A stretch of DNA of 50,363 nucleotides from Pseudomonadota bacterium (GTDB lineage: Bacteria; Myxococcota_A; UBA9042). The notes beneath the pieces are model-generated. The model saw only the letters and a list, made by a program, of their open reading frames with translations. It searched no databases and had not been told where the DNA came from. Shown here piece by piece: positions 1-7,943 of the stretch (position 1 is its first letter; each line of letters begins with the position of its first letter). The stretch covers positions 1 through 50,363 of the forward strand of contig SXRM01000301.1 in assembly GCA_005792545.1 (NCBI GenBank), in the 5' to 3' direction. The position numbers and the translations under genes are program-made.

Positions 1-613
<613 letters not shown>

Positions 614-643
614 CCGAGCCACAGCCCCTGATTGGAGGAACCC

Positions 644-1672
644 ATGAATACAATGCGCAAATTGACCGGCGTGGCGACCGTGGCCTTGTTGCTCGGCGTA
701 GCGTGCGGCAAAAAAGAGATGCCTGCGGCTGCGGCCAAAGGTGAGCAAGCTGCCCCCGCCGGCCCGGCGCTGATCCCCGCTCCGCAGCCAGTGCCGGATC
801 CGGAACCTGCGAGCCCAACGGTACCGAGCAGCGCCTGGCAGCCGGCGCCGGCACAGGTTGTCGAAGCCGCGACCAAGGTTGAAAAGCTCAAGGCGCCCAA
901 GGTCGCCAAGCTGGAATCCGACGACCCCAATGGCGCCTGGTGGAAGGACACGCCCTACATCGACGTGGCGATGATGCCACAGCAGATGGCGATGCCGTTC
1001 TTGGAAAAGGCGACCATCACCAACCTGCGGGCCCAGGTCGCGCACGATGGCGAGAAGTTGGCGGTGCGCGTGACGTGGGAAGACGCGACCCCGGACGGCA
1101 ACGTCGACACCAGCCGCTTTGCCGACGCGGTGGCCATCGAGTTTCCGCTCAAGGGTGACTCTCCGGCGACCATGGGCAGCAAGGATTCGCCGGTCCAGAT
1201 CGTGCAATGGAAGGGTATCTGGCAGAAAGACATCGACGTCGGTTTCCAAGATGTGCAAGACCTGCATCCCAACTTCTGGAGCGACCTGTATTGGTTCACC
1301 GAAGGCGGCCACCCGCATAAGATTCCGCAGGCGTTCAAAAAGAAGGAGTCGCTGCAATGGCTTGTCGCGCTGTCGGCGGGCAATCCCGTGGCACTGCTGC
1401 AGCGCTCGACACCGGTTGCCGAATACGCCGCGGTTGGCTGGGGCACGCTGACGCACCAGCACAGCTCGGCTTCGACGGGTCGCGGACTTTGGCACGCTGG
1501 CAAGTGGTCGGTGGTGTTCATTCGGCCGCTCAAGACCGACGACGCCCAGGACGCGCAGCTGGCCGCGGGCCAGCCGACCAAGTTGGCATTCGCGGTGTGG
1601 GACGGTGGCAAGGGCCAGGTCGGCGGCCGCAAACACTGGTCGGGCTGGAACGACGTCGAACTCGCGCCGTAG
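644..1672 (+). CDS. Haem-binding gamma subunit of a type II DMSO-reductase-family enzyme (EB_dh domain), predicted lipoprotein
   Basis: 342 residues. ATG at 644 is chosen because GGAGG lies at 634-638. Residues 1-21 form a lipoprotein signal ending VAC (lipid on Cys21), followed by a Pro/Ala-rich linker to about residue 65. The rest matches the ethylbenzene-dehydrogenase haem domain: LAVRVTWEDATPDG, then RFADAVAIEFPLK, then SPVQIVQWKG, hallmarks of EbdC/DdhC/SerC/ClrC. In that family the subunit binds one b-type haem and accepts or donates electrons to the beta subunit in the periplasm. A lipid anchor would tether the complex to a membrane; the characterised gamma subunits I know of are soluble periplasmic proteins, so this is a distinguishing feature. 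The axial haem ligands (Met and Lys in the family) are not assigned. Confidence 0.82.
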   Translation: MNTMRKLTGVATVALLLGVACGKKEMPAAAAKGEQAAPAGPALIPAPQPVPDPEPASPTVPSSAWQPAPAQVVEAATKVEKLKAPKVAKLESDDPNGAWWKDTPYIDVAMMPQQMAMPFLEKATITNLRAQVAHDGEKLAVRVTWEDATPDGNVDTSRFADAVAIEFPLKGDSPATMGSKDSPVQIVQWKGIWQKDIDVGFQDVQDLHPNFWSDLYWFTEGGHPHKIPQAFKKKESLQWLVALSAGNPVALLQRSTPVAEYAAVGWGTLTHQHSSASTGRGLWHAGKWSVVFIRPLKTDDAQDAQLAAGQPTKLAFAVWDGGKGQVGGRKHWSGWNDVELAP

Positions 1673-1685
1673 CAACAACACTTCA

Positions 1686-1718
1686 GGCGCGCGATCGTCG
1701 GGGCAGTGGTCGCGCGCC
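1686..1718 (+). terminator. Strong GC hairpin between gamma-subunit and chaperone genes
   Basis: GGCGCGCGA at 1686-1694 pairs perfectly with TCGCGCGCC at 1710-1718 (9-bp stem, 15-nt loop), followed by GTTATTA. There is no long T run. It sits 13 nt after the gamma-subunit stop and 28 nt before the chaperone ATG, so it could attenuate transcription into the chaperone gene or protect the 3' end of the upstream mRNA. Confidence 0.4.
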
Positions 1719-1746
1719 GTTATTACCGCATTGTGGAGGCAGGGCC

Positions 1747-2523
1747 ATGTTGACCATCGAACAACGCAATCTCAAGGCTGAGCGGGCGCCGCTGCCGCGG
1801 CCAGACGATACGGCACTGCTCGCGCGCGCCGACCTGCTGTTCGCGCTGCGCGACTTGATCTCGTCGCCATCGCCAGCATCGCGTGACAAGCTAGAAGACG
1901 TCGCTGTGGATGCCGGTGAACTCGTGGCTGCGGCCGGCTTGGCCGACGCCAGCTTGGCGGACGGGCCTACGCTGGCGCGGTCTGTCGCGGATGCCGCTAT
2001 CGCGGCGCTGGCGCAGCTCGATGGGGACCGCGCAGCGGAACTGTTGACATGGTCGGCCGCCGCGACCGGCCTGGACCTGTGTGAGTGCGCGTATGTCCGC
2101 CGCGACCGAGGAACAATCCTCGGCGACATCGCGGGCTTCTACGCCGCATTCGGCGCCCAGGCCGTCGGCGGCGAGACGCGGCCCGACGAACTGGCGCGCG
2201 AGCTGGAGTTCCTGGCTTTGGTGCATGTGCTGTGGCTGCGGGCGCGTCGGGATGGCGATGCCCAGGCCGAAGCGGTTGTGGCCGACGCCGCCGAGGCGTT
2301 CTGGTCTGAGCACTTAAGCGCTTGGGTCGCGTTGCCGGCAGCTCGAGCCGACATTCTGCCGGTTCCCGGGTGGCTCAATGCGGCCCTGCATGCAGTTCGC
2401 CTGGGATGCACGGCGATGGCAGCGGCATCGGGCTGGAACCCGCCGTCGTGGGATGACCAGGGCGAGGGCGACCGTGTGGCGCCAGATGAAGTTGGGTGCG
2501 CAATCGACGGCGGCGTGAACTGA
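1747..2523 (+). CDS. TorD/NarJ-family chaperone for molybdoenzyme maturation
   Basis: 258 residues. ATG at 1747 has GGAGG at 1735-1739. It is mostly alpha-helical by composition. Residues ~110-135 contain CECAYVRRDRGTILGDIAGF, matching the TorD/DmsD/NarJ signature in which a conserved helix (GDIAGFYxAFG) forms the cofactor-chaperone core. ELEFLALVHVLWLRAR (~150) is another expected helix. Such proteins hold the apo catalytic subunit, help insert the bis-MGD cofactor and proofread Tat export. It is the third gene of the beta-gamma-chaperone operon. The order B-C-D resembles ebdABCD rather than clr/ser/ddh ABDC (order recalled from the literature). It ends before a repeat array and a convergent gene. 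Confidence 0.8.
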   Translation: MLTIEQRNLKAERAPLPRPDDTALLARADLLFALRDLISSPSPASRDKLEDVAVDAGELVAAAGLADASLADGPTLARSVADAAIAALAQLDGDRAAELLTWSAAATGLDLCECAYVRRDRGTILGDIAGFYAAFGAQAVGGETRPDELARELEFLALVHVLWLRARRDGDAQAEAVVADAAEAFWSEHLSAWVALPAARADILPVPGWLNAALHAVRLGCTAMAAASGWNPPSWDDQGEGDRVAPDEVGCAIDGGVN

Positions 2524-2560
2524 AGCCGAGCGCGCACCCACAGCGCTGCGGCTGCCGAAA

Positions 2561-2749
2561 GCAACCCTTCTGCTTCCGGACGCAACCCTTCTGCTTCGGG
2601 ACGCAACCCTTCTGCTTCCGGATGCAACCCTTCTGCTTGCGGACGCAACCCTTCTGCTTGCGGACGCAACCCTTCTGCTTGCGGACGCAACCCTTCTGCT
2701 TGCGGACGCAACCCTTCTGCTTGCGGACGCAACCCTTCTGCTTCGGGAC
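2561..2749. repeat. Nine-copy 21-bp tandem repeat
   Basis: Nine contiguous copies of a 21-bp unit beginning GCAACCCTTCTGCTT fill 2561-2749. Copies 1-3 and 9 differ at a few positions (CCGGAC, CGGGAC, CCGGAT) and copies 4-8 are identical (GCGGAC), as in recent slippage expansion in the middle. The unit is three-divisible, so it stays open in several frames (for example a KQKGCVR heptad on the minus strand), but it lies between the convergent genes ending at 2523 and 2799 with no start or ribosome-binding site of its own. There are no spacers, so it is not CRISPR. Confidence 0.95.
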
Positions 2750-2762
2750 GCGGGCGCGCTGG

Positions 2763-2786
2763 GCGGGCACTTTTCGAAAAACCCGC
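2763..2786. terminator. Candidate bidirectional terminator between convergent genes
   Basis: GCGGG (2763-2767) and CCCGC (2782-2786) flank a TTTTCGAAAA palindrome. The combined dyad would fold the same way in RNA of either strand, with A/T-rich inner arms. It lies 12 nt from the stop of the minus-strand oxidase and downstream of the 21-bp array. Confidence 0.4.
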
Positions 2787-2798
2787 GGCGACCCGCGC

Positions 2799-4139
2799 CT
2801 ACCAAACCCCAGTCCGCCCCGCCAACACGCCCTCAGCGTCCCAAGCACGCTGCAGCGCTGCGCCGAGCACCTTGGCCGCTGTCGGCATCCGTTCGCGCAC
2901 GGCGGCGCGCAAAAGTGAACCCGCCCCCACTGGAATGGCGCCAGCGTCAAACAGCCAACCGGCACGCGAGATGAGCGGGTGGGCTTCGGCGCGCAGCACG
3001 CCGTCCCCATCCACAGGGATGCCACAGCGCACGCGCGCGCCATCGGCGCCAAACGTCCAGGTTCGGTCGGGCGCCTGACCGGCCTCGGCGTACAGCGCCT
3101 GCGAGACATCCAGCACATTGGCGAGGTCCGGCCACGCGACCAGCAGGTCGACGCTCGCGCGGTGCTCGACCGTCTGTGGCCACGCCCCAGCTTGCATGCC
3201 CAGGCGCACGCGGCGTTCCTCGGCGACCGGTTTGGGCAGCGTCAGGCCATGCTCGCGGCACAGCGCGACCAACCGAGTGCTGGCGTTCGGTAGGTCGGCC
3301 GGGTCCCAAGCAACCGCACGCAGGTCGATGCGCAGCCGCCCAGCGCGCTCGACGCCCAACACGGTATCGACCAGATGGCATGCCAACGCCCGCCGCGCCA
3401 GCGACCCAAGCCTCAGCACGGCGTCGCGGTCCGCGGCAACTTCGCTGCCCGCCCAAGCGCAATCGGGCGCGGGATGCAGGCGCAGCGTCACCGAGCAGAC
3501 GACACCAAAGCGACCCTCATGGCCGAGCACCTGACCCAGCGCATTGCCCAGCCCCTGCCCCAGCCATGGAGCGGCGCCGAGCAGATCGGCAGCGCCAAGT
3601 TGCACCAGGCGGCCGCTACCGGTGACGACTTCCGCGCCCACGACGTCGTGGCACAGACTGCCCCAACCCGCGCCAATGTCGCCGGGATCACCGACCGCGA
3701 CCAGTCCACCGATGCGAGCCCCGTCATCGAGCGCCGGCAGCGACCGCAGGCACAGGCGCGCCTGCCTCGCCATCCGGTCCACCAGCGCAGCCGGCACGCC
3801 GACGCCGACCGTGGCCGCACGCCGCCCAACGTCGATGACCGGCGGCGCTTGCAAAGCGCTGCAGTCCAGGACCAGCGCGTCGCGCAGTTCTTCGTGATAC
3901 AGCGCTGGCAACCGCGAGCGCGGCACCACCGGAGCCCGGCGCGACTTGCCGATGCGCACGACCGCTTCGACCTGCTCGGCGTTGGCCGGCTGGGCGATGG
4001 CCAAGGGACCGCCTGCCGGCCCGGGCAGCATTCCGCAGGCTTTGCGGGCGTCGTCGCCCACCAGCACCCGCACGCGTCCGAGCTTATCCACGAGATCAGC
4101 GTGAACAGCGGCGGCAATGGCGGCGCGGCCTTCGAGCAT
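2799..4139 (-). CDS. FAD-binding oxidoreductase (GlcE/FAD-linked oxidase type)
   Basis: About 446 residues from ATG at 4139. The PCMH/FAD_binding_4 fold shows as a weakly conserved N-terminal flavin region (PLAIAQPANAEQVEAVVRIG), then ARIGGLVAVGDPGDIGAGWGS and HDVVGAEVVTGSGRLVQLG, the segment that wraps the flavin in glycolate-oxidase-type and D-2-hydroxyacid dehydrogenases. The C-terminal half matches the GlcE-like cap only in outline. The usual PRGGGT-type pyrophosphate loop is degraded to PRSRLPALY, so FAD binding may be weakened or altered. The gene stands alone, convergent with the molybdoenzyme operon and divergent from greB, so neither substrate nor electron acceptor is indicated. The start is uncertain because no ribosome-binding site is visible. 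Confidence 0.62.
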   Translation of the reverse strand: MLEGRAAIAAAVHADLVDKLGRVRVLVGDDARKACGMLPGPAGGPLAIAQPANAEQVEAVVRIGKSRRAPVVPRSRLPALYHEELRDALVLDCSALQAPPVIDVGRRAATVGVGVPAALVDRMARQARLCLRSLPALDDGARIGGLVAVGDPGDIGAGWGSLCHDVVGAEVVTGSGRLVQLGAADLLGAAPWLGQGLGNALGQVLGHEGRFGVVCSVTLRLHPAPDCAWAGSEVAADRDAVLRLGSLARRALACHLVDTVLGVERAGRLRIDLRAVAWDPADLPNASTRLVALCREHGLTLPKPVAEERRVRLGMQAGAWPQTVEHRASVDLLVAWPDLANVLDVSQALYAEAGQAPDRTWTFGADGARVRCGIPVDGDGVLRAEAHPLISRAGWLFDAGAIPVGAGSLLRAAVRERMPTAAKVLGAALQRAWDAEGVLAGRTGVW

Positions 4140-4257
4140 GCGGCAAGCGTAGGCCGGCGTGGCTGATTTGGCAAAGGCCGTTGGCGACCGCAAAACTCGA
4201 CACGCGCGTCCCCTTGGGCACACTACTGGCGGCCCGCCAGACGGGTGTACGTGCGCC

Positions 4258-4791
4258 GTGAGCGAAACCGACCCGACCGACCGCGACGACGAGGACGAGG
4301 ACGAGGCCAGGCCTGGGCCGGCCGGACCGACGTACATCTCCGCGGCTGGCATGCAGCGGTTGCGCGACGAGCACCACCACCTGCTGCGTGTGGAGCGACC
4401 GCGCATCGTGCGCGACGTGGCGGACGCAGCTGCAATGGGCGACCGCAGCGAGAACGCCGAGTACATCTACGGCAAGCGTCGCTTGCGCGAAATCGACAAG
4501 CGCTTGCATTTCTTAGAGAAGCGCTTCGAAGCGCTGAGCGTTGTGGATGCGACCCAGCAGCGGATTCGCGATCGTGCCGTGTTTGGTGCGACCGTCACGG
4601 CCGAGGATGAGGCAGGGCAACGCCGAACCTGGACATTGGTCGGTCCAGACGAGATCGACATCGACGCAGGTCGGATCAGCTATCGTTCGCCGATTGGCGC
4701 CGCGCTGCTGGGCAAGCACGTCGACGACGATGTGCGGGTACAGACCCCGGCCGGGGTGCGCACGTACTGCGTCATCGCCATCGCATTTTGA
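4258..4791 (+). CDS. greB: Transcription elongation factor GreB
   Basis: 177 residues from GTG 4258; an upstream in-frame ATG at 4159 would add 33 residues but would almost touch the divergent oxidase start, and neither start has a clear ribosome-binding site. Residues ~1-25 are a highly acidic extension (repeated D/E). The body matches Gre factors: a coiled-coil N-terminal hairpin with MGDRSENAEYIYGKRRLREI (Asp/Glu tip residues that reach into the RNA polymerase secondary channel) and a C-terminal FKBP-like domain from FGATVTAED through SPIGAALLGKHVDDDVRVQT. KRRLREIDKR and the tail favour GreB over GreA. It rescues backtracked polymerase by stimulating transcript cleavage. Its TGA overlaps the ribosome-binding site of the next gene. 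Confidence 0.88.
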   Translation: MSETDPTDRDDEDEDEARPGPAGPTYISAAGMQRLRDEHHHLLRVERPRIVRDVADAAAMGDRSENAEYIYGKRRLREIDKRLHFLEKRFEALSVVDATQQRIRDRAVFGATVTAEDEAGQRRTWTLVGPDEIDIDAGRISYRSPIGAALLGKHVDDDVRVQTPAGVRTYCVIAIAF

Positions 4792-4802
4792 GGAGCATCG
4801 GC

Positions 4803-6044
4803 ATGATCGCAAAGCTATTGTTGCCAGCCATGCTGGCGTGGATGTGGTCCACGGGCGTCTACGCGGCGCCGGCTGAACCCGTCGTCCCCGGCATTGAAGT
4901 GCTGTTGAGTGATCGGATTGACCTGGTGCAGGGCAAGCGCGTCGGCCTGCTGACCAACCCAGCCGCCGTGGATCGCCAGCTCGTCGCGACGCTCGACAGG
5001 CTGCGGGGCGACAAGAGAGTCAAGCTCACGCAGTTGTGGGCGCCGGAGCATGGCCTCGCCGCGGCCACGCCCAACGGCACCAGCAACATCAAGGGCGTGG
5101 AAGCGCGCACGGGCCTGCCCATCGAGGGCCTGTTCGGCGACCGCACCGCACCTTCGGCGGATGCGCTGGCGCGCGTCGACGTGCTGGTGTTCGACCTGCA
5201 GGACATTGGCTCGCGGACCTACACCTATGTCAGTTCGCTCGGCAAGGTGATGCAGGCGTGCGCGGCGCACAAGGTCAAGGTCATCGTGCTCGACCGCCCC
5301 AATCCCCTGGGCGGTTTGTTGTTCGAAGGTCCGGTCCGCGAGGCCAAGTACAAAAGCCTGCTCGGCTGGGGCCCGTTCCCGGTCACGCACGGCATGACCT
5401 TTGGCGAAATCGCCAAGTTCTACAACGAAGAACTCAAAATCAAGGCGTCGCTGGAGGTGGTGACCATGAAGGGCTGGCGGCGCTCGATGATCTGGGACGA
5501 CACTGGCCTGGTGTGGGTGCCGACCTCGCCCGGCATCCCCAAGCCACTCAACGCCACCATGTACGTCGCCACCGGCATGGTGTGCGGCTCGGGCCCCAAC
5601 TGCAACGAGGGCGGCGGCAACGCCATGCCTTTTGAGCTCATTGGCGCGCCCTGGCTCGACGGTGAGAAGTTCGCGGCGGCACTGACCACGCGGGCCCAAG
5701 GCGCCGCCGGCCTGCAGAATGTGCGTTTTCGACCGATGACCTGGCTGCCGTGGCACGGCCAGTACGACGGAAAGACCACCCATGGCGTGCAAATCCACCT
5801 GCTCGACCTGCATGATTTCAAACCATTGCGTCTCGCGCTGCTGATCCTGTCGGTTCTGCACGACGAGTTCCCGGGGCAGATCAAGGTGTCCAACGACCAC
5901 CGTTTCGGCATGATTTGGGGCAACGATCAGGTGCTGCGCGACTTGCGCGCGCACAAGCCGTGGCTGCAGATCGAGGCGGCGTGGCAAAAGGAACTCGAGG
6001 CTTTCGGCCAAAACCGCGCACGCTACTTGCTGTATCCGCCCTAG
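4803..6044 (+). CDS. namZ: Exo-beta-N-acetylmuramidase NamZ family (DUF1343), secreted
   Basis: 413 residues. ATG 4803 is preceded by AGGAG at 4791-4795. Residues 1-26 form a Sec signal with likely cleavage after AYA. The body opens GIEVLLSDRIDLVQGKRVGL and continues with LLTNPAAVDR, LWAPEHGLAA, VLVFDLQDIGSRTYTY and VIVLDRPNPLGG, the signature blocks of DUF1343. The founding characterised member, NamZ of Bacillus subtilis, removes MurNAc from the non-reducing end of peptidoglycan fragments; the PEHG glutamate is in its catalytic centre. NEGGGNAMPFELIGAPW near residue 265 is also family-typical. The probable role is periplasmic cell-wall turnover or scavenging, which fits a predator or recycler. 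It is tightly linked to greB; the pairing has no obvious functional logic. Confidence 0.82.
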   Translation: MIAKLLLPAMLAWMWSTGVYAAPAEPVVPGIEVLLSDRIDLVQGKRVGLLTNPAAVDRQLVATLDRLRGDKRVKLTQLWAPEHGLAAATPNGTSNIKGVEARTGLPIEGLFGDRTAPSADALARVDVLVFDLQDIGSRTYTYVSSLGKVMQACAAHKVKVIVLDRPNPLGGLLFEGPVREAKYKSLLGWGPFPVTHGMTFGEIAKFYNEELKIKASLEVVTMKGWRRSMIWDDTGLVWVPTSPGIPKPLNATMYVATGMVCGSGPNCNEGGGNAMPFELIGAPWLDGEKFAAALTTRAQGAAGLQNVRFRPMTWLPWHGQYDGKTTHGVQIHLLDLHDFKPLRLALLILSVLHDEFPGQIKVSNDHRFGMIWGNDQVLRDLRAHKPWLQIEAAWQKELEAFGQNRARYLLYPP

Positions 6045-6130
6045 CACGGCAAGATCGCGGCCCGGCAGGCCACGGGCGCGCGGCGCGACTGCGCCAATTC
6101 CGGCGCTCCCGGCAACCTACCTGGCCCGCG

Positions 6131-7018
6131 GTGCCCGACCCGCAAACGATCGACTACATGGCCAAGCGCGACCCTGGTTTTTCGCACTTCATTGGTGCGC
6201 TCGACTGCACAGTGGCTGTGCACAACGCGCCAATGGCGGTGGTGCAGGCGCTGCTGCCTCCCAACTTGCAGGTCAAGTCGTCACCGACCGCGCCCGAAGG
6301 CACGAGCCCCATCTGCGTGGCCTACGTCCGTACGGATCCGTCGAACTGGACGTTGCTGCCGATGGTTGAGGTGCGGGTGCGCGCCGTCGCGCTGATGGTC
6401 TTCAACGTCTACATCGGCGACATGCGCCGCGGCCATCCCGGACCGTACACCTACGTGTCGCGATGGTGGTCGGCTCCGGATTGGAAGGTGCGCCTGGGCA
6501 GTCGCTTGTGGGGCGTACCGCCGAGCCAAGGCACGGTCGAAGCCGGCCAGGCCAACCTGATGAGCCGGGTGGCAGTGCCGGGTTGCGTCAGCCTGCAAAC
6601 GCGCGATCACGGCGACATTCCCGAGTGGCCAAAGGTCAAGCAGTTGGCGATGCAGATGCAAGCGCCGCTGCTTGCCAAGCGACCCAACGGGCAACTCACC
6701 GTTGCCGGCATGAACTGGAATCTCGCCGACGCCGACATGCGCTCTTGCGAGCTGACGATGACGCTGGAACCCGGCGTCGTAGCCGGTGCTGGTTTGCCCG
6801 GCGGCCCGCTCAGCTGCACGATGGATGGCACACGCGACATGGCCGTCGGCGGCACCTTTCGGTTCGGCAGCATCTGCCATTTGACCCACGCGGGCAGTCC
6901 CGAGCGCGACTGGAGCGAGTGGAAGGCCGGACCGCGCTTCCGTTTGCGCGCCGACTTGTCGGCGATCGAGGTCGGTCCGGTTGCGGAGAAGATGCGGGCA
7001 GCGCAATTAGATTCGTAG
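6131..7018 (+). CDS. Acetoacetate-decarboxylase-like fold protein, catalytic lysine apparently missing
   Basis: About 295 residues from GTG 6131; ATG 6158 gives 286 and neither has a good ribosome-binding site. Several blocks recall the ADC superfamily: VAYVRTDPSNWTLLPMVEV and VFNVYIGDMRRGHPGPYTYV in the N-terminal half, then LGSRLWGVPPSQGTVEAGQA. The last aligns with the RExWGFPKK block where ADC carries the Schiff-base lysine. Here PKK reads PPS, so a decarboxylase mechanism is unlikely; non-decarboxylating family members (aldolases, hydratases) are known. No signal peptide. It follows namZ by 86 bp on the same strand. Assignment to the fold is by eye and moderate. Confidence 0.45.
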   Translation: MPDPQTIDYMAKRDPGFSHFIGALDCTVAVHNAPMAVVQALLPPNLQVKSSPTAPEGTSPICVAYVRTDPSNWTLLPMVEVRVRAVALMVFNVYIGDMRRGHPGPYTYVSRWWSAPDWKVRLGSRLWGVPPSQGTVEAGQANLMSRVAVPGCVSLQTRDHGDIPEWPKVKQLAMQMQAPLLAKRPNGQLTVAGMNWNLADADMRSCELTMTLEPGVVAGAGLPGGPLSCTMDGTRDMAVGGTFRFGSICHLTHAGSPERDWSEWKAGPRFRLRADLSAIEVGPVAEKMRAAQLDS

Positions 7019-7136
7019 CGTCGCCTGTGCGCGGTGTCCACGGCACGCTGACAGCCCCGCGCCCTCCAACCTCTGATTCTGTAACTGCAACAACCGCCTT
7101 CGCCCAAAAGCGCGTGGTCTTTGCCGCTGCAAGCAC

Positions 7137-7164
7137 TTGGTTTTTCTAAAAAGGCAGGTAGGAT
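7137..7164 (+). promoter_or_regulatory. Possible sigma-70 promoter for the cytochrome lipoprotein
   Basis: TTGGTT (7137-7142) and TAGGAT (7159-7164) are separated by 16 bp in a locally A/T-rich patch, about 93 bp before the ATG at 7257. Both hexamers match only 4 of 6 consensus bases. The remaining intergenic bases from 7019 show nothing else. Confidence 0.3.
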
Positions 7165-7256
7165 TCGCGGCCGCGGCGGGCAGGTCGGCTCCGTCCGTGC
7201 GTTCGCTGATTGGCCATTGTGCCAAGGATCCAGCACACATCGAGGAGAATCGGGGT

Positions 7257-7796
7257 ATGAAGAAAGCTTTGGCGACGATGTTCATTCTTGCCGCGGTGTC
7301 GGCGTGTACCAGCAGTTCTGGCAGCGGCGGCACCGGCGGAACCTCGGGCGGAAGCGACGCGGCGGTTAGCGGCGACAGCGCGACCGCAGCGGACACCGCG
7401 ACGGCGGGCAGCGATACCGGTGCAGCGACCACGGACACGGCAACTAGCGGCGCGGACACCGCGTCTGCGGCTGACACGGGGAGCAGCGACACGGCTACCG
7501 GCGGCAACGACACCGCGGTTGCTGCCGACGTCGCTCCGGCCGACACCACGGTCGCGGCCGGCGGTGCGTGGAAAGACGCGGAACCGGCCATGAAGGCCAA
7601 GTGCGCCACCTGCCACAACGCCAATGCCAAGCTGTTCTTTCAGGCTGGCGACTGCGCAAGTGCGGCCAGTAAGTCTTCGTCGATCAAGTCGCAGATCGAG
7701 ACCGGCAAAATGCCCCAAAAAGGCATGCCAGCGCTTGAAGCGGCAGAAAAGAAGGCGATCCTGGACTGGGTTGCCGCCGGCGCCAAGTGTCCGTAA
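7257..7796 (+). CDS. Mono-haem c-type cytochrome lipoprotein with Asp/Thr-rich linker
   Basis: 179 residues. ATG 7257 has GAGGAG at 7242-7247. The lipoprotein signal ends VSAC (Cys17). Residues ~18-100 are low complexity, almost entirely S/G/T/A/D with repeated DTA-type words. The C-terminal ~80 residues hold one haem site (KCATCHNANAK, first Cys at 116) and IETGKMPQKGMPALEAAEKK, where a Met in the KMPQKGMP loop is the likely sixth haem ligand. AILDWVAAGAKCP closes the fold. This is the small periplasmic cytochrome module common in Myxococcota lipoproteins, probably an electron shuttle on a flexible stalk. An AT-rich hairpin follows the stop, so it is likely transcribed alone. Confidence 0.8.
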   Translation: MKKALATMFILAAVSACTSSSGSGGTGGTSGGSDAAVSGDSATAADTATAGSDTGAATTDTATSGADTASAADTGSSDTATGGNDTAVAADVAPADTTVAAGGAWKDAEPAMKAKCATCHNANAKLFFQAGDCASAASKSSSIKSQIETGKMPQKGMPALEAAEKKAILDWVAAGAKCP

Positions 7797-7804
7797 GGAC
7801 CAGA

Positions 7805-7825
7805 GAAAAATCTAGTCGATTTTTC
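7805..7825 (+). terminator. AT-rich hairpin after the cytochrome gene
   Basis: GAAAAATC (7805-7812) pairs perfectly with GATTTTTC (7818-7825) around a 5-nt loop, 8 nt after the stop. It is low in GC for an intrinsic terminator stem, but the TTTTTC arm acts as a U tract and it stands out from the GC-rich surroundings. It works equally well on both strands. Confidence 0.45.
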
Positions 7826-7943
7826 ACTGGGCCCATTTGCTTGTTCCGTGGGTCGCAAGCTCGCGTCCTGGCAAGCCGACTCGCCGCTCCGCAGCAAGAC
7901 AAAACGTTCGAATTGTTCTTGTGCAGTTCCTGAGGTCCGGCCC

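Noticed and set aside
2561-2749. CRISPR-like array
   Set aside because: Units are contiguous with no unique spacers and no cas genes are nearby.
2139-2805. Minus-strand ORFs through the 21-bp array with QAEGLRP or KQKGCVR heptads
   Set aside because: They overlap the chaperone gene antisense and have no start signal; open only because 21 is divisible by three.
4159-4257. N-terminal extension of GreB from ATG 4159
   Set aside because: No Gre homology, no ribosome-binding site and it would crowd the divergent start at 4139; the GTG at 4258 is preferred.
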